In this document: one piece after another, positions 8,687 through 16,017 of the stretch | How the letters are laid out: every line of letters starts with the position of its first letter | How positions within the stretch are numbered: the stretch's first letter is position 1 | NCBI RefSeq assembly: GCF_030538695.1 | Contig: NZ_JAUNTN010000013.1 | Location: forward strand, 44,948-108,947 | DNA from: Paracoccus sp. (in: a-proteobacteria) | GTDB lineage: Bacteria > Pseudomonadota > Alphaproteobacteria > Rhodobacterales > Rhodobacteraceae | Direction: 5' to 3' | Length of the DNA stretch: 64,000 nucleotides | Made by a program: the position numbers and the translations under genes | The notes under the pieces: generated by a model | The model's database searches: none | Told to the model about the DNA's origin: nothing | Seen by the model: only the letters and a program-made list of their open reading frames with translations

Positions 8687-9634
8687 TTAATAGCGAATAT
8701 CAACCTGCCGCGTGTCGCGGCTGAGGCTGATGCGGCCCGAGGTGATGCGGTTCACGGTCCAGCCATCGGCGGTGCGGTCGCCTTCGCGCAGGGTTTGGCC
8801 TGTCTTGGTGCGCAGCTCCGGGTGGCCGCCAAGCCAGACCGAGGCCACCGCCAGCGCGGGCGCATCGGCACCATTGGCAATATCGACGATCAGCGGCAGG
8901 CTGCGGCCAAAATCGGTCTCGAACTGGCTGCGCAGCTCGCGCCAATGGGGGGCCTTGTCTGCGGGCATCACCCCCGACACCCGCAGCACGCCGTCGCTGG
9001 GGGCGACGTGCAACCCCTCCAGCCCGGCTGCTGCCAGTCTGATGCGCAGGGCCTCGGCAGCGTCGCTCTGGCAGGTGCCGATACAGGCGGTCAGCCGCGG
9101 CGAGGTTGCCTGCAACGCCCCTGCGGTTATCTGTGGCGGCGCGGTTCCGGTTGCCGCCTGTATCGGGGGATGAGGGATGGCATCAAGCCGTGCAGCCTGT
9201 GCCTCCAGCCCCGGCAGCCGTGCTGCGCCGGGCGGTATCTGCACGCCGATCAGCAGTCCGGTGCCAAGCGTCACCGCGGCCAGCAGCACCGCCATGCGCA
9301 GGGGCATCCGGCTGGCCATATCGGGCCGGGTGCGGCTGATGGCAATGGTGGTGTCCTGCGTCAGCCGCAGCATTGCCGGCAGCGTTCCAATCCGGGCCTG
9401 CCCGTCCGGCAAGGTCTGCGCATGGCACCCGCCCATCAGGCTTATGCCCGCGCCCCGCGCCTGCATCCGCAGGCGCTGGTCTTTCAGCGTAACGGTCATC
9501 GCTCCGGCAGGAACACCCTCCAGAATAATGTCATCATCAGGGCCGCCGCCAATTCGGCAGCGTCCACCCTTCAACGCCGCTGACGCGCCGGCATGTGGTC
9601 CTGTCAGCACCGTCAACAGGAATGTATCGGTCAT
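8687..9634 (-). CDS. sctD: T3SS inner-membrane ring protein SctD, short form
   Basis: This 315-residue protein starts at ATG 9634, preceded by AAGGGGGG; a longer frame upstream lacks a ribosome site. Residues 1-100 resemble the cytoplasmic FHA-like domain (FLLTVLTGPHAG...CRIGGGPDDDIIL). One membrane helix follows at about 112-132. The periplasmic part has one BON-like ring domain (about 205-260) and a C-terminal beta segment. SctD with SctJ builds the inner-membrane rings. The family commonly has 350-430 residues with two or three periplasmic ring domains, so this is a compact version. The topology, place in the operon and FHA-like start make the call fairly secure. Confidence 0.8.
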   Translation of the reverse strand: MTDTFLLTVLTGPHAGASAALKGGRCRIGGGPDDDIILEGVPAGAMTVTLKDQRLRMQARGAGISLMGGCHAQTLPDGQARIGTLPAMLRLTQDTTIAISRTRPDMASRMPLRMAVLLAAVTLGTGLLIGVQIPPGAARLPGLEAQAARLDAIPHPPIQAATGTAPPQITAGALQATSPRLTACIGTCQSDAAEALRIRLAAAGLEGLHVAPSDGVLRVSGVMPADKAPHWRELRSQFETDFGRSLPLIVDIANGADAPALAVASVWLGGHPELRTKTGQTLREGDRTADGWTVNRITSGRISLSRDTRQVDIRY

Positions 9635-9735
9635 TGCAGCATCCCCCCTTATGCGACGTTGCAGACCCGCCGCAGAACCTGCGGCAACCGAAAGGAAAAA
9701 GGGCGCGACACCGCCACGCCCTTTTAAAAGGGCGA

Positions 9736-9891
9736 TCAGCCGTTCACCTTGTCCCAAGCTTTTTTCGAAGCGTCCTTCGCCGCCATAGCGGTGTTGAACA
9801 TCAACGATTGCTTGTTGATTTCGGTTTGAGTGCGCAGGGCTTCCTGCTGCATGGACTTCATTTCAGCGAGAGATGCACCGACGTCAGCCAT
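9736..9891 (-). CDS. 51-residue helical protein in the needle-gene position
   Basis: This is an ATG frame with GGAG 8 bases upstream, ending in TGA. The protein is almost entirely predicted helix: MADVGASLAEMKSMQQEALR, then QTEINKQSL, then AMAAKDASKKAWDKVNG. It has no signal peptide or membrane helix. It lies between an SctE-like gene and sctD, where many T3SS clusters place the needle subunit gene (E-F order). SctF needle proteins usually have 65-90 residues and a Pro-Ser-Asp-Pro turn that I do not see, so this is a candidate needle or filament-class subunit only by position, size and helicity. It is easily missed because of its length. Confidence 0.6.
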   Translation of the reverse strand: MADVGASLAEMKSMQQEALRTQTEINKQSLMFNTAMAAKDASKKAWDKVNG

Positions 9892-9906
9892 GATTCTTCT
9901 CCATTA

Positions 9907-10155
9907 TCAGGTTGAGGTTTGGTCTTCGTTGATAGTTGCCCACAGCTTCGGCAGCGCGTCGATGCCAGCATCATACGCCTGAGCGAGAAGGGACAGCCGG
10001 GCATACTCGTCTGTGCTGACCCCACGACCCATTTCCATGGTCACACGCCCTTTACCCACCGTAAGCCGTTCCGTCAGACGCCGCAGCTCTGCCCCGTCGG
10101 GGTCATTCGCCAGGCGCCGGTCCAGCTCGACGATCTCGATATTGCGATCGGACAT
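9907..10155 (-). CDS. SctE-like (YscE/EscE) needle co-chaperone candidate
   Basis: This 82-residue protein is the first gene of the left T3SS operon, with a strong AAGGAGG site 6 bases before ATG 10155. The C-terminal half (RGVSTDEYARLSLLAQAYDAG, ending in KLWATI) has the helix-turn-helix pattern of small YscE/EscE/SsaE proteins, which with SctG keep the needle subunit soluble. The N-terminal half (LDRRLANDPDGAELRRLTERL) is a second amphipathic helix. The 51-residue gene follows 15 bases later. Family assignment is by short motif and position and is moderately secure. Confidence 0.6.
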   Translation of the reverse strand: MSDRNIEIVELDRRLANDPDGAELRRLTERLTVGKGRVTMEMGRGVSTDEYARLSLLAQAYDAGIDALPKLWATINEDQTST

Positions 10156-10422
10156 CGAAACCTCCTTAGTCGCGGGTCACACCCGCTTCGTCCAGGGGGC
10201 AGACTGGCGGTGGACTGTGACAGTTCAGTGAAGGATTCGGCAAAGTTTGGCGACGCCACCGCAGCATTTTGTCCACTTGCGAAAAGCCGCCGGAATGGGC
10301 CGGGTGCCGTGCGGAAATCCGCCTTGCGTCATATTTCTGACGCAATCTGGCGGCAGGCTGGAGGCGCTGGCGACGTGAATCACACACAAGCCCCATCTTT
10401 GGGGGCAAGAGGGGTGTATGCT
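10156..10422. promoter_or_regulatory. Divergent control region between the left T3SS operon and the vWFD-like gene
   Basis: These 267 bases separate two divergently transcribed units, so promoters for both should lie here. I see no protein frame with support. I looked for a Pseudomonas-type hrp box (GGAACC...CCAC) and a sigma-54 site (TGGCAC...TTGC) and found no convincing match. The operators remain undefined. Confidence 0.5.
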
Positions 10423-11436
10423 ATGAACTTCCTTTCAATTCTCACGATGCAGATGCCGCGCGTGATGATGCCGCAGCCAATCGGGTTGAATAACAACGGC
10501 GTGCAGAATGGTGGCAACAATCTGGCCACGATGCTTCAGGGGCTGGCCGATGTGTTCCAGGGCCTGTCCGAGATGATCGGCGGCGGCGCTGCGCGCAACA
10601 CGAACACGAGCAACAGCTTTACCGGCGTGATGGTCGGGTCTGGCTCGACGAGCAATGCTGGCCTGGTGTCTTCGGACGCTGCCCCGATTGCGGGCAAGGC
10701 GCGCATCTGGGGCGACCCGCATTTCATCGGTGCCGATGGTGGCAAGTTCGACGTTCAGGGGCAGGCGGGCAAGACCTATAACCTGCTGTCGGACAAAGGT
10801 TTCCAGATGAACGGTCGCTTTGACCAGTGGCGTAACGACCCCAAACAGACCGTGGTTGGCGAGGTCGGCATTACCGCTGGTTCCAACTATATCAACGTGT
10901 CCAAGACCGGCAAAGCCGTGGTCAACGGGCAAGAACTGAAAGACGGCCAGCGCGTTCAACTGCGTGATGGCGGTTATGCTGAAAAGCGCGGCAAGGATGT
11001 GATCGTCAAGAAAGGGGAATGGGAGGTCAACTTCCAGACCAAGGGCGACCATATCAACATGGACATCAAGACCGATAACGCGATTGCCGATGGCGTCCGT
11101 CCGCATGGTCTGATCGGCCAGACCTTTGACGGCGACGGCAAAGCCCGCAACGGCGACAGCTTTGCCGGTGCGCAGGGTGGCGGCGCGATTGAGGATATTC
11201 ACGGCAATATCGTTGCCCGTGGCGATAAAACCGCGATCACCAGCTATGAGGTCGATGCCCTTTGGGACACGACTTTCCGTCACCACAACCGCGATTATGC
11301 GGGCCAAAGCGCCTATGCGGATGCCTCGCGCAACACCATGCAGATGTTGATGATGACCAGCTTCAGCACGCTGGCCAACAGCTTGTTCAGTAATCAGAAC
11401 CAGTGGGGCTGGGGCAACTCGTCCTATCGGTTCTGA
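10423..11436 (+). CDS. vWFD-like (WGDPHF) protein encoded between the T3SS operons
   Basis: This 337-residue protein starts at ATG 10423 with GAGGGG 8 bases upstream. The N-terminal 90 residues are rich in Asn, Gly, Ser, Gln and Met without a Sec signal peptide, as in many type III substrates. Residue 96 begins WGDPHF, the opening motif of von Willebrand factor type D-like domains, followed by a beta-rich region (KFDVQGQAGKTYNLL, INVSKTGKAVVNGQEL) to about residue 260. The last 40 residues are again Asn/Ser/Met-rich. It is divergent from the left operon and has its own terminator. I infer a secreted T3SS-associated protein, perhaps a tip, translocon-like or effector component. The domain motif is clear; the role is not. 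Confidence 0.65.
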   Translation: MNFLSILTMQMPRVMMPQPIGLNNNGVQNGGNNLATMLQGLADVFQGLSEMIGGGAARNTNTSNSFTGVMVGSGSTSNAGLVSSDAAPIAGKARIWGDPHFIGADGGKFDVQGQAGKTYNLLSDKGFQMNGRFDQWRNDPKQTVVGEVGITAGSNYINVSKTGKAVVNGQELKDGQRVQLRDGGYAEKRGKDVIVKKGEWEVNFQTKGDHINMDIKTDNAIADGVRPHGLIGQTFDGDGKARNGDSFAGAQGGGAIEDIHGNIVARGDKTAITSYEVDALWDTTFRHHNRDYAGQSAYADASRNTMQMLMMTSFSTLANSLFSNQNQWGWGNSSYRF

Positions 11437-11456
11437 TACCTGCCTGTCCGCTGATG

Positions 11457-11484
11457 AAAGGCCCTGCCGTCTGGTGGGGCCTTT
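11457..11484 (+). terminator. Rho-independent terminator after the vWFD-like gene
   Basis: The arms AAAGGCCC and GGGCCTTTT flank an 11-12 base loop about 20 bases after the stop. The convergent sctU gene ends at 11508, so the element separates the two units. Confidence 0.75.
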
Positions 11485-11507
11485 TGCGTTTGCGGGCAAG
11501 TGTGGGG

Positions 11508-12530
11508 CTATTGCAGGTGCGAGGCAATGGCGGTGATCTGATCATCGTCGGTGATATAATCACCGACCGCCTTGCCAGTCAGAGCCTTGACCGCCGCGCT
11601 GTCCCAACTCACCCGCAGATCGCGGCGGGTGCTGATGGCGCGGCTGATCGCCTCGGCACCGCGCATCCGCATCACCAGCAAGGGCGCGGGCATGTCATCC
11701 TGAACCCAGCGAATCGCGACTGCGTTGCGGTTGCCGTCGCGGATAATCGCGGTGGCCTGCGCCATGCCGGCAGGGCGTTCGACCATATCGCGCCGGGTCT
11801 GGCTCAGTTGCCCTTTCATCAGCGGGTCGCCGTCCTGTTCCTTGAACTCGCGCTTTAACTCGGTGATGGACATGCGCTGTTCACGCATGAACTCGAACCG
11901 GCTGACCATGTAATCCAGCAGCGCCGCAAGAGTCAGAATGGCGGTCAGCCCGACCAGCAGCGGCATCAGAATATTGTCGACGACACGGCCCGCGCAGTCC
12001 AGACCGCAGGGCGGCGTGGGCAACAGCGCCCCGATCTGGCCGCGCAGCATGACAAACAGCAGCGCCCCCACGGCGCAGACCCGAATCAGGTGCATCAGGA
12101 ACTTGACCCATGCCGCGCGGCCGAACAGCTTTTTGAATCCCTTGGCCGGGTTCAGCTTGTTGAAATCAGGAATCAGCGGATGGGTCGAAAACAGCGGCCC
12201 GCCCGACACCGCCATACCCATCAGCACCACCAGCACAATGACCATCACAATCACCGGCGCGACCAGACCGATGGCCAGATCCAGCGCCAGCCGCGCCTGC
12301 GCCGCAAGATAGGGCCAAAACGGCAGATCCTGCGGCGGGGTGACGGTGAACAGTTGCGTCAGATCGTGCCAGATCGCATGACGCCTTGCGAACAGATACA
12401 GCAGCACCGCCAGCGTGCTGACCGAGGCCAGCGCCTCGCGTGAGGTGACGACCTGACCTTTTTGCCGCGCTTTTTTCAGTTTTTGGCGGCTGGGTGGCAA
12501 GGTCTTTTCTTCGGATGAAACGCCGCTCAT
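11508..12530 (-). CDS. sctU: T3SS switch/export protein SctU without the NPTH motif
   Basis: The protein has 340 residues, starting at ATG 12530 and overlapping the sctT stop (ATGA). It has an N-terminal basic stretch (SRQKLKKARQKGQV), four membrane segments to about residue 210, and the cytoplasmic linker ELKREFKEQDGDPLMKG typical of YscU/HrcU. The C-terminal domain normally contains the self-cleaving Asn-Pro-Thr-His. Here the aligned positions 265-268 read Asp-Gly-Asn-Arg (ATAIIRDGNRNAVAIRW), so the cleaving Asn is absent. The surrounding fold (PAPLLVMRM, ITDDDQITAIASHL) is intact. SctU controls the switch from early to late substrates, so a non-cleaving form would be unusual. The family call is certain. 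Confidence 0.93.
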   Translation of the reverse strand: MSGVSSEEKTLPPSRQKLKKARQKGQVVTSREALASVSTLAVLLYLFARRHAIWHDLTQLFTVTPPQDLPFWPYLAAQARLALDLAIGLVAPVIVMVIVLVVLMGMAVSGGPLFSTHPLIPDFNKLNPAKGFKKLFGRAAWVKFLMHLIRVCAVGALLFVMLRGQIGALLPTPPCGLDCAGRVVDNILMPLLVGLTAILTLAALLDYMVSRFEFMREQRMSITELKREFKEQDGDPLMKGQLSQTRRDMVERPAGMAQATAIIRDGNRNAVAIRWVQDDMPAPLLVMRMRGAEAISRAISTRRDLRVSWDSAAVKALTGKAVGDYITDDDQITAIASHLQ

Positions 12531-13381
12531 GGGGTGGCCTTGGGGAAAAAGCCGCGCAGGGCTTCGGGACCAAGCGCCGGGCTGGACAGCAGCGTGACGG
12601 CATAGCCGGCCAGCATGACCGCTCCCAGCAGCATCAGCAGAACGTGGACCCCCTGTTTCACCGACATGGACAGGAACATCGCATTCAGTTGCGGCATGTA
12701 TTTGGTTGCGACCACGATGGCGATTTCCGTCAGCAGCAGCGGCACCACCACCGGCAGCGCCAGCAGCACGCCGCTGCGCAGCAGGTGATCCAGCAGCGCC
12801 AGCACCTGACCCGCCAGCCGCGCATCGACCGGAGGCAACGGCTGGAACAGGCCGATCACCGCGTAACTGCGCAGCAGCGGGCCGAACAGCGCCTGCGTCA
12901 GCGCCCCTGAGGCCGCAAGCACCAACAGACAGACCAGCATCAGAAAGGTGCCGCTGACCGAGGCTTCTCCGCCCGCGCCGGGGTCGATCAGATTGGCCAT
13001 GCTGGCGCTGCGTTGCTGGTCGATCAGGTCGCCAGCGGTCTGTGCCGCCCAAAACGGCAGCCCGGTCAGCAGCCCCATCAGCGCGCCAACCACCAGTTCC
13101 CGTGCGATCAGGCCGGGGATGCGATCAGGGCTGGCAAGTCCGGGGTCAGCGGCCAGCGTTGCCAGAGCGCCCGGCAGCACCGGGCAGCACATGGCGACGA
13201 TCACCGCTCCGCGCAGATAGCCGGTGTTCAGTTTGAAGCGGCCAAAGATCGGTTGCAGGGCAATGAACCCCAGAGGCCGGGCGGCCACCAGAACCAGCAG
13301 GATCAGCATATGCCCCATCTGATCCGGCGCGGTCAGTCGCTCCAGCAGGGGCAGCGATTCGGGTAGCGGCGCGGGCCACAT
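12527..13381 (-). CDS. sctT: T3SS export apparatus protein SctT
   Basis: This 284-residue integral membrane protein has about six hydrophobic helices (HMLILLVLVAARPLGF, FLMLVCLLVLAASGAL, VLLALPVVVPLLLTEIAIVV). The central FWAAQTAGDLIDQQRSASMANLIDP block is the hallmark of the FliR/SctT family, normally GxxxDxQxG-like. With SctR and SctS it builds the export pore in the inner membrane. It is coupled at both ends: its ATG touches the sctS stop and its stop overlaps the sctU ATG. Length is normal. Confidence 0.93.
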   Translation of the reverse strand: MWPAPLPESLPLLERLTAPDQMGHMLILLVLVAARPLGFIALQPIFGRFKLNTGYLRGAVIVAMCCPVLPGALATLAADPGLASPDRIPGLIARELVVGALMGLLTGLPFWAAQTAGDLIDQQRSASMANLIDPGAGGEASVSGTFLMLVCLLVLAASGALTQALFGPLLRSYAVIGLFQPLPPVDARLAGQVLALLDHLLRSGVLLALPVVVPLLLTEIAIVVATKYMPQLNAMFLSMSVKQGVHVLLMLLGAVMLAGYAVTLLSSPALGPEALRGFFPKATP

Positions 13382-13641
13382 CAGCGCCCGCTGCCTGCAA
13401 TGCGCGAAAACACATCATCGGCAAAGCCGACAAGCTGGCTGGTCAGCGCCGCGCCAAGCACCATGATCGTGATTGCCACCGCCACCAGCTTGACCGCGTG
13501 GGGCAGGGTCTGGTCCTGAATCTGGGTCAGCGCCTGAATCAGCCCGATCAGCAGCCCGACCGCGGTGGCGGCAATGATAACCGGCAGGGAAAGCTGCATC
13601 ACCAGAACCAGCGCGTGATTGAGCGCCTCATACAGCACCAT
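13381..13641 (-). CDS. sctS: T3SS export apparatus protein SctS
   Basis: This 86-residue protein has two membrane hairpin helices (ALVLVMQLSLPVIIAATAVGLLIGLIQALTQIQDQTL then VAVAITIMVLGAALTSQL), the complete FliQ/SctS pattern including the conserved QIQDQTL turn. It assembles around SctR and SctT in the export gate. The ATG shares one base with the sctR stop, so expression is coupled. Length matches the family (80-90 residues). Confidence 0.94.
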   Translation of the reverse strand: MVLYEALNHALVLVMQLSLPVIIAATAVGLLIGLIQALTQIQDQTLPHAVKLVAVAITIMVLGAALTSQLVGFADDVFSRIAGSGR

Positions 13642-14297
13642 CAGGCGGCCCCCACATAGGACATGACCAACCCATGTGTCAGCCGCGACCAGCCATCAAC
13701 GGCCACGAACAGCAACAGCTTGAACGGCAGCGAGATCACCATGGGCGACACCATCATCATGCCCATGGCGGTCAGGATATTGGTGATCACAAGGTCGATC
13801 ACGATAAAGGGCAGATACAGCAGCACGCCGATTTCAAAGGCGCGGGTCAGTTCGGCGGTCACAAAGGCCGGGGCCAGAATAAACAGGTCGGATTCGCCCG
13901 GTGTTACGGTGCCGCCTGCGTGCATTTCTTGCGCGGCTTGCAGGAAAAAGGCGCGATCCTCGGGGGTGGTGAACCGGGTCAGAAAGGCCCGCACCGGCTC
14001 CAGCCCGCGCTGGATCATCTCGGGCCATTGCGCCGGATCGGACAGGGCCGAAAGCCCGCTTCCCTGATCGGCAACTGCGGCGTAAGATGCCACCATCACC
14101 GGCGACATCACATAGCCGGTCAGCACGATGGTGACGCCATACAGCACCAGATTGGGCGGCGTCTGCTGCACCCCCAGCGCCGAACGCACCAGAAACAGCA
14201 CAACCGCGATTTTCACAAAGGCAGTCAGGCTGACGACGACAAAGGGGACGATCATCAGCCCGGTGGCGGCGATCAGCAGGGGAAAGGGGCTGTCCAT
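13641..14297 (-). CDS. sctR: T3SS export apparatus protein SctR
   Basis: This 218-residue protein has four membrane segments. Family markers are the N-terminal FVVVSLTAFVKIAVVLFLVRSALGVQQTPPN, the periplasmic FTTPEDRAFFLQAAQ, the FILAPAFVTAELTRAFEIGVLLYLPFIVIDLV block and the C-terminal MMMVSPMVISLPFKLLLFV, all as in FliP/SctR. It forms the pentameric core of the export pore. It lies 12 bases after sctQ and is coupled to sctS. No deviation was seen. Confidence 0.95.
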   Translation of the reverse strand: MDSPFPLLIAATGLMIVPFVVVSLTAFVKIAVVLFLVRSALGVQQTPPNLVLYGVTIVLTGYVMSPVMVASYAAVADQGSGLSALSDPAQWPEMIQRGLEPVRAFLTRFTTPEDRAFFLQAAQEMHAGGTVTPGESDLFILAPAFVTAELTRAFEIGVLLYLPFIVIDLVITNILTAMGMMMVSPMVISLPFKLLLFVAVDGWSRLTHGLVMSYVGAA

Positions 14298-14309
14298 GAG
14301 TGCCGCCCG

Positions 14310-14639
14310 TCAGCCTTCGCCAAAGATGCGGCGGATCTCGCAGGCTTTTTGCCCGGCTACGGTAATGATCTCGCCCTGACCAATGACCTGACCGTTGACC
14401 ACAATGTCGATCAGCGCGCCTTCGGGCCTGTCCAGCGTGACGATGGTGCCGGGACCGGCGGTGCGCAGATCGGCCAGCGGCATCAGCGCCTCACCGATGC
14501 GAAAGGACAGCCGCATTTCCAGCGCCTCAAGCGCAGGAGCCTGCGGAGGTGCTGCTGCCGGGCTTTCTGCTGAAACAGGGGCAGGGGTGGCAGGCTGCTG
14601 CTCGGCGTCGTTGGGCAGGGGGGTGTTGTCGGTGGTCAT
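14310..14639 (-). CDS. Candidate internal translation product SctQ-C
   Basis: Inside sctQ, codon 294 is ATG (MTTDNTPLPND) preceded by GAGGA with a 6-7 base spacer. The product would be 109 residues: a Pro/Ala linker and the entire C-terminal SpoA domain. YscQ and several other SctQ proteins are known to make such a short C-terminal form by internal initiation, and it is part of the sorting platform. The start context is seen directly; use of the start is inferred. Confidence 0.5.
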   Translation of the reverse strand: MTTDNTPLPNDAEQQPATPAPVSAESPAAAPPQAPALEALEMRLSFRIGEALMPLADLRTAGPGTIVTLDRPEGALIDIVVNGQVIGQGEIITVAGQKACEIRRIFGEG

Positions 14640-15518
14640 GCGGTCCTCGTGCAGATTGGCGGGCAGGGGCGTGGATTGTTGCGGGCGGCGCGGGGTCAGA
14701 GCGGCCAGCATCCGCCAGCGCCGTGCAGTATCCGGGGCGGCGGCGGGTATGTCGTTGGGTTCCGCCATCACAGGTGCGATCAGCCGGTTTTCCACGACCA
14801 CCCGCAGCGCACCGGGGGTTGGGTCAGCCTCAAGCAGCAGCGCATCGCCGGGGCGCAGGCTTTGCAATTCGGCCAGAGACAGGCGCAGGCTGTCCATCTC
14901 GATGGCGATGCGCAGCATCATGCCTGCCAGTTCCGGGTGCGGTAATTGCCAGCGGCGCATCGCCGCCGCCAGCCGTTCCGCTGCCGCAGGTGACAGGCGC
15001 AGCGCCAGAATGGCGCGGGCTGCCGGGGGCGGCGTTTCGATGACCAGCGCAACGCTGATGGCGTCAGGGATCGGCAGATGCGGACCAAGCCCAAGAAAGC
15101 GCAGCGACAGTCCGGTCAGCGCCTCGGCCGCGTCCAGCCAGTCCGCGAGGGCATCTTCCAGCAACAGCGCGGCATCTGCGGGTGCTGCGGCATCAAGCGC
15201 CTGTCCGCACAGCCGTCGCAGCAGCGATGGGGGCAGGGAAAGCGCGGCGGCCTCGCCGTCAATTTCCAGTGCCAGCCACAGGCTGTCTGCGGCCTCCGGG
15301 CGCGGTGGCCCGATCAGCGCCTGCACCCGCCCGGAAGCACAGGCGATAACCAACGGTGCATGACGGCGGCACAGCGCATTGCGCAGGCTGGCCTGTCGGT
15401 GGTTCAGCGCGACGGGCCGCGCCGTCGCCTGAGGGGCCGGGGCGAGGCCGGGAAAAGAGGCCCGCCGCAGGTCAAGACCCAAGGCCGGTTGTGCCATGCT
15501 GTTGTCTGAATGGGTCAT
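14310..15518 (-). CDS. sctQ: T3SS sorting-platform protein SctQ
   Basis: This 402-residue protein starts at ATG 15518 after AAGGAGGGGG; the longer upstream frame is a shadow of sctO. The N-terminal two thirds are weakly conserved. The C-terminal 75 residues (LEMRLSFRIGEALMPLADL...GALIDIVVNGQVIGQGEIITV...CEIRRIFGEG) form a SpoA/surface-presentation domain. SctQ builds the cytoplasmic pods that recruit SctK, SctL and the SctN ATPase. It overlaps the 3' end of sctO by 47 bases. A candidate internal start for a separate SctQ-C product is listed at 14310-14639. Confidence 0.9.
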   Translation of the reverse strand: MTHSDNSMAQPALGLDLRRASFPGLAPAPQATARPVALNHRQASLRNALCRRHAPLVIACASGRVQALIGPPRPEAADSLWLALEIDGEAAALSLPPSLLRRLCGQALDAAAPADAALLLEDALADWLDAAEALTGLSLRFLGLGPHLPIPDAISVALVIETPPPAARAILALRLSPAAAERLAAAMRRWQLPHPELAGMMLRIAIEMDSLRLSLAELQSLRPGDALLLEADPTPGALRVVVENRLIAPVMAEPNDIPAAAPDTARRWRMLAALTPRRPQQSTPLPANLHEDRMTTDNTPLPNDAEQQPATPAPVSAESPAAAPPQAPALEALEMRLSFRIGEALMPLADLRTAGPGTIVTLDRPEGALIDIVVNGQVIGQGEIITVAGQKACEIRRIFGEG

Positions 15519-16017
15519 TACGCACCCCCTCCTTGGGATAATGACATTCTGCGGCCTCGGCCTCGTCGGCCTGTTCGCGCAGCCGTTGCCGGGTTTCGGC
15601 CAAGGGCAGTCGCAAGCGGTGGCGCTTGTCCAGCACCTTCTCGGTTGCGGCCAGCGCAGCACGGGCCTGATCCAGCGCGGCGCGGGCATCGTCGATTCTG
15701 CGGGCGGCTTCGGCGACTGCGGCTTCGGCCTGTGCTTCGCGCTCGCGGTCAGCGGCAAAGGTGGTCAGCACGCTGTCCAGCGCGCCGCGCAATTGCGCAG
15801 ACCCCAGCATCGGATTGCGCAACGCCACCCGCCGCGCGGCCTGTTCCTGCGCCAGTGCATCGGCCTGCGCTCGCGCCGCGTCACGGGCGGCAACCGCATC
15901 GGCCAGCGCCGTGCGGGCGCGGGCAACGCCGCGCAGGGCAAGGTCGCGGCGCAGCCCGGCCAGCCGGATCAGCGCATCGGTTTGCGACAGGCGACGGGTG
16001 ATTTGCGTCAGGCTCAT
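15472..16017 (-). CDS. sctO: T3SS stalk protein SctO
   Basis: This 181-residue protein is almost entirely Ala/Arg/Glu-rich helix (residues about 20-160), predicted to form an antiparallel coiled coil. Position between sctN and sctQ, length and composition match SctO (YscO/FliJ type), the stalk that enters the SctN hexamer and contacts SctV. It is coupled to sctN by an ATGA overlap, and its last 47 bases overlap the sctQ start. No SctP gene follows, unlike the N-O-P-Q order of Yersinia. Sequence is poorly conserved in this family, so the call rests on context plus coiled coil. Confidence 0.8.
   Translation of the reverse strand: MSLTQITRRLSQTDALIRLAGLRRDLALRGVARARTALADAVAARDAARAQADALAQEQAARRVALRNPMLGSAQLRGALDSVLTTFAADREREAQAEAAVAEAARRIDDARAALDQARAALAATEKVLDKRHRLRLPLAETRQRLREQADEAEAAECHYPKEGVRNDPFRQQHGTTGLGS

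Noticed and set aside
10435-11499. 354-codon minus-strand frame opposite the vWFD-like gene
   Set aside because: The plus strand carries a clear WGDPHF domain, ribosome site and terminator. The minus frame has no recognisable family.
14395-15363. 322-codon Ser/Arg-rich plus-strand frame opposite sctQ
   Set aside because: Low-complexity shadow; sctQ on the minus strand has a SpoA domain and fits the operon.
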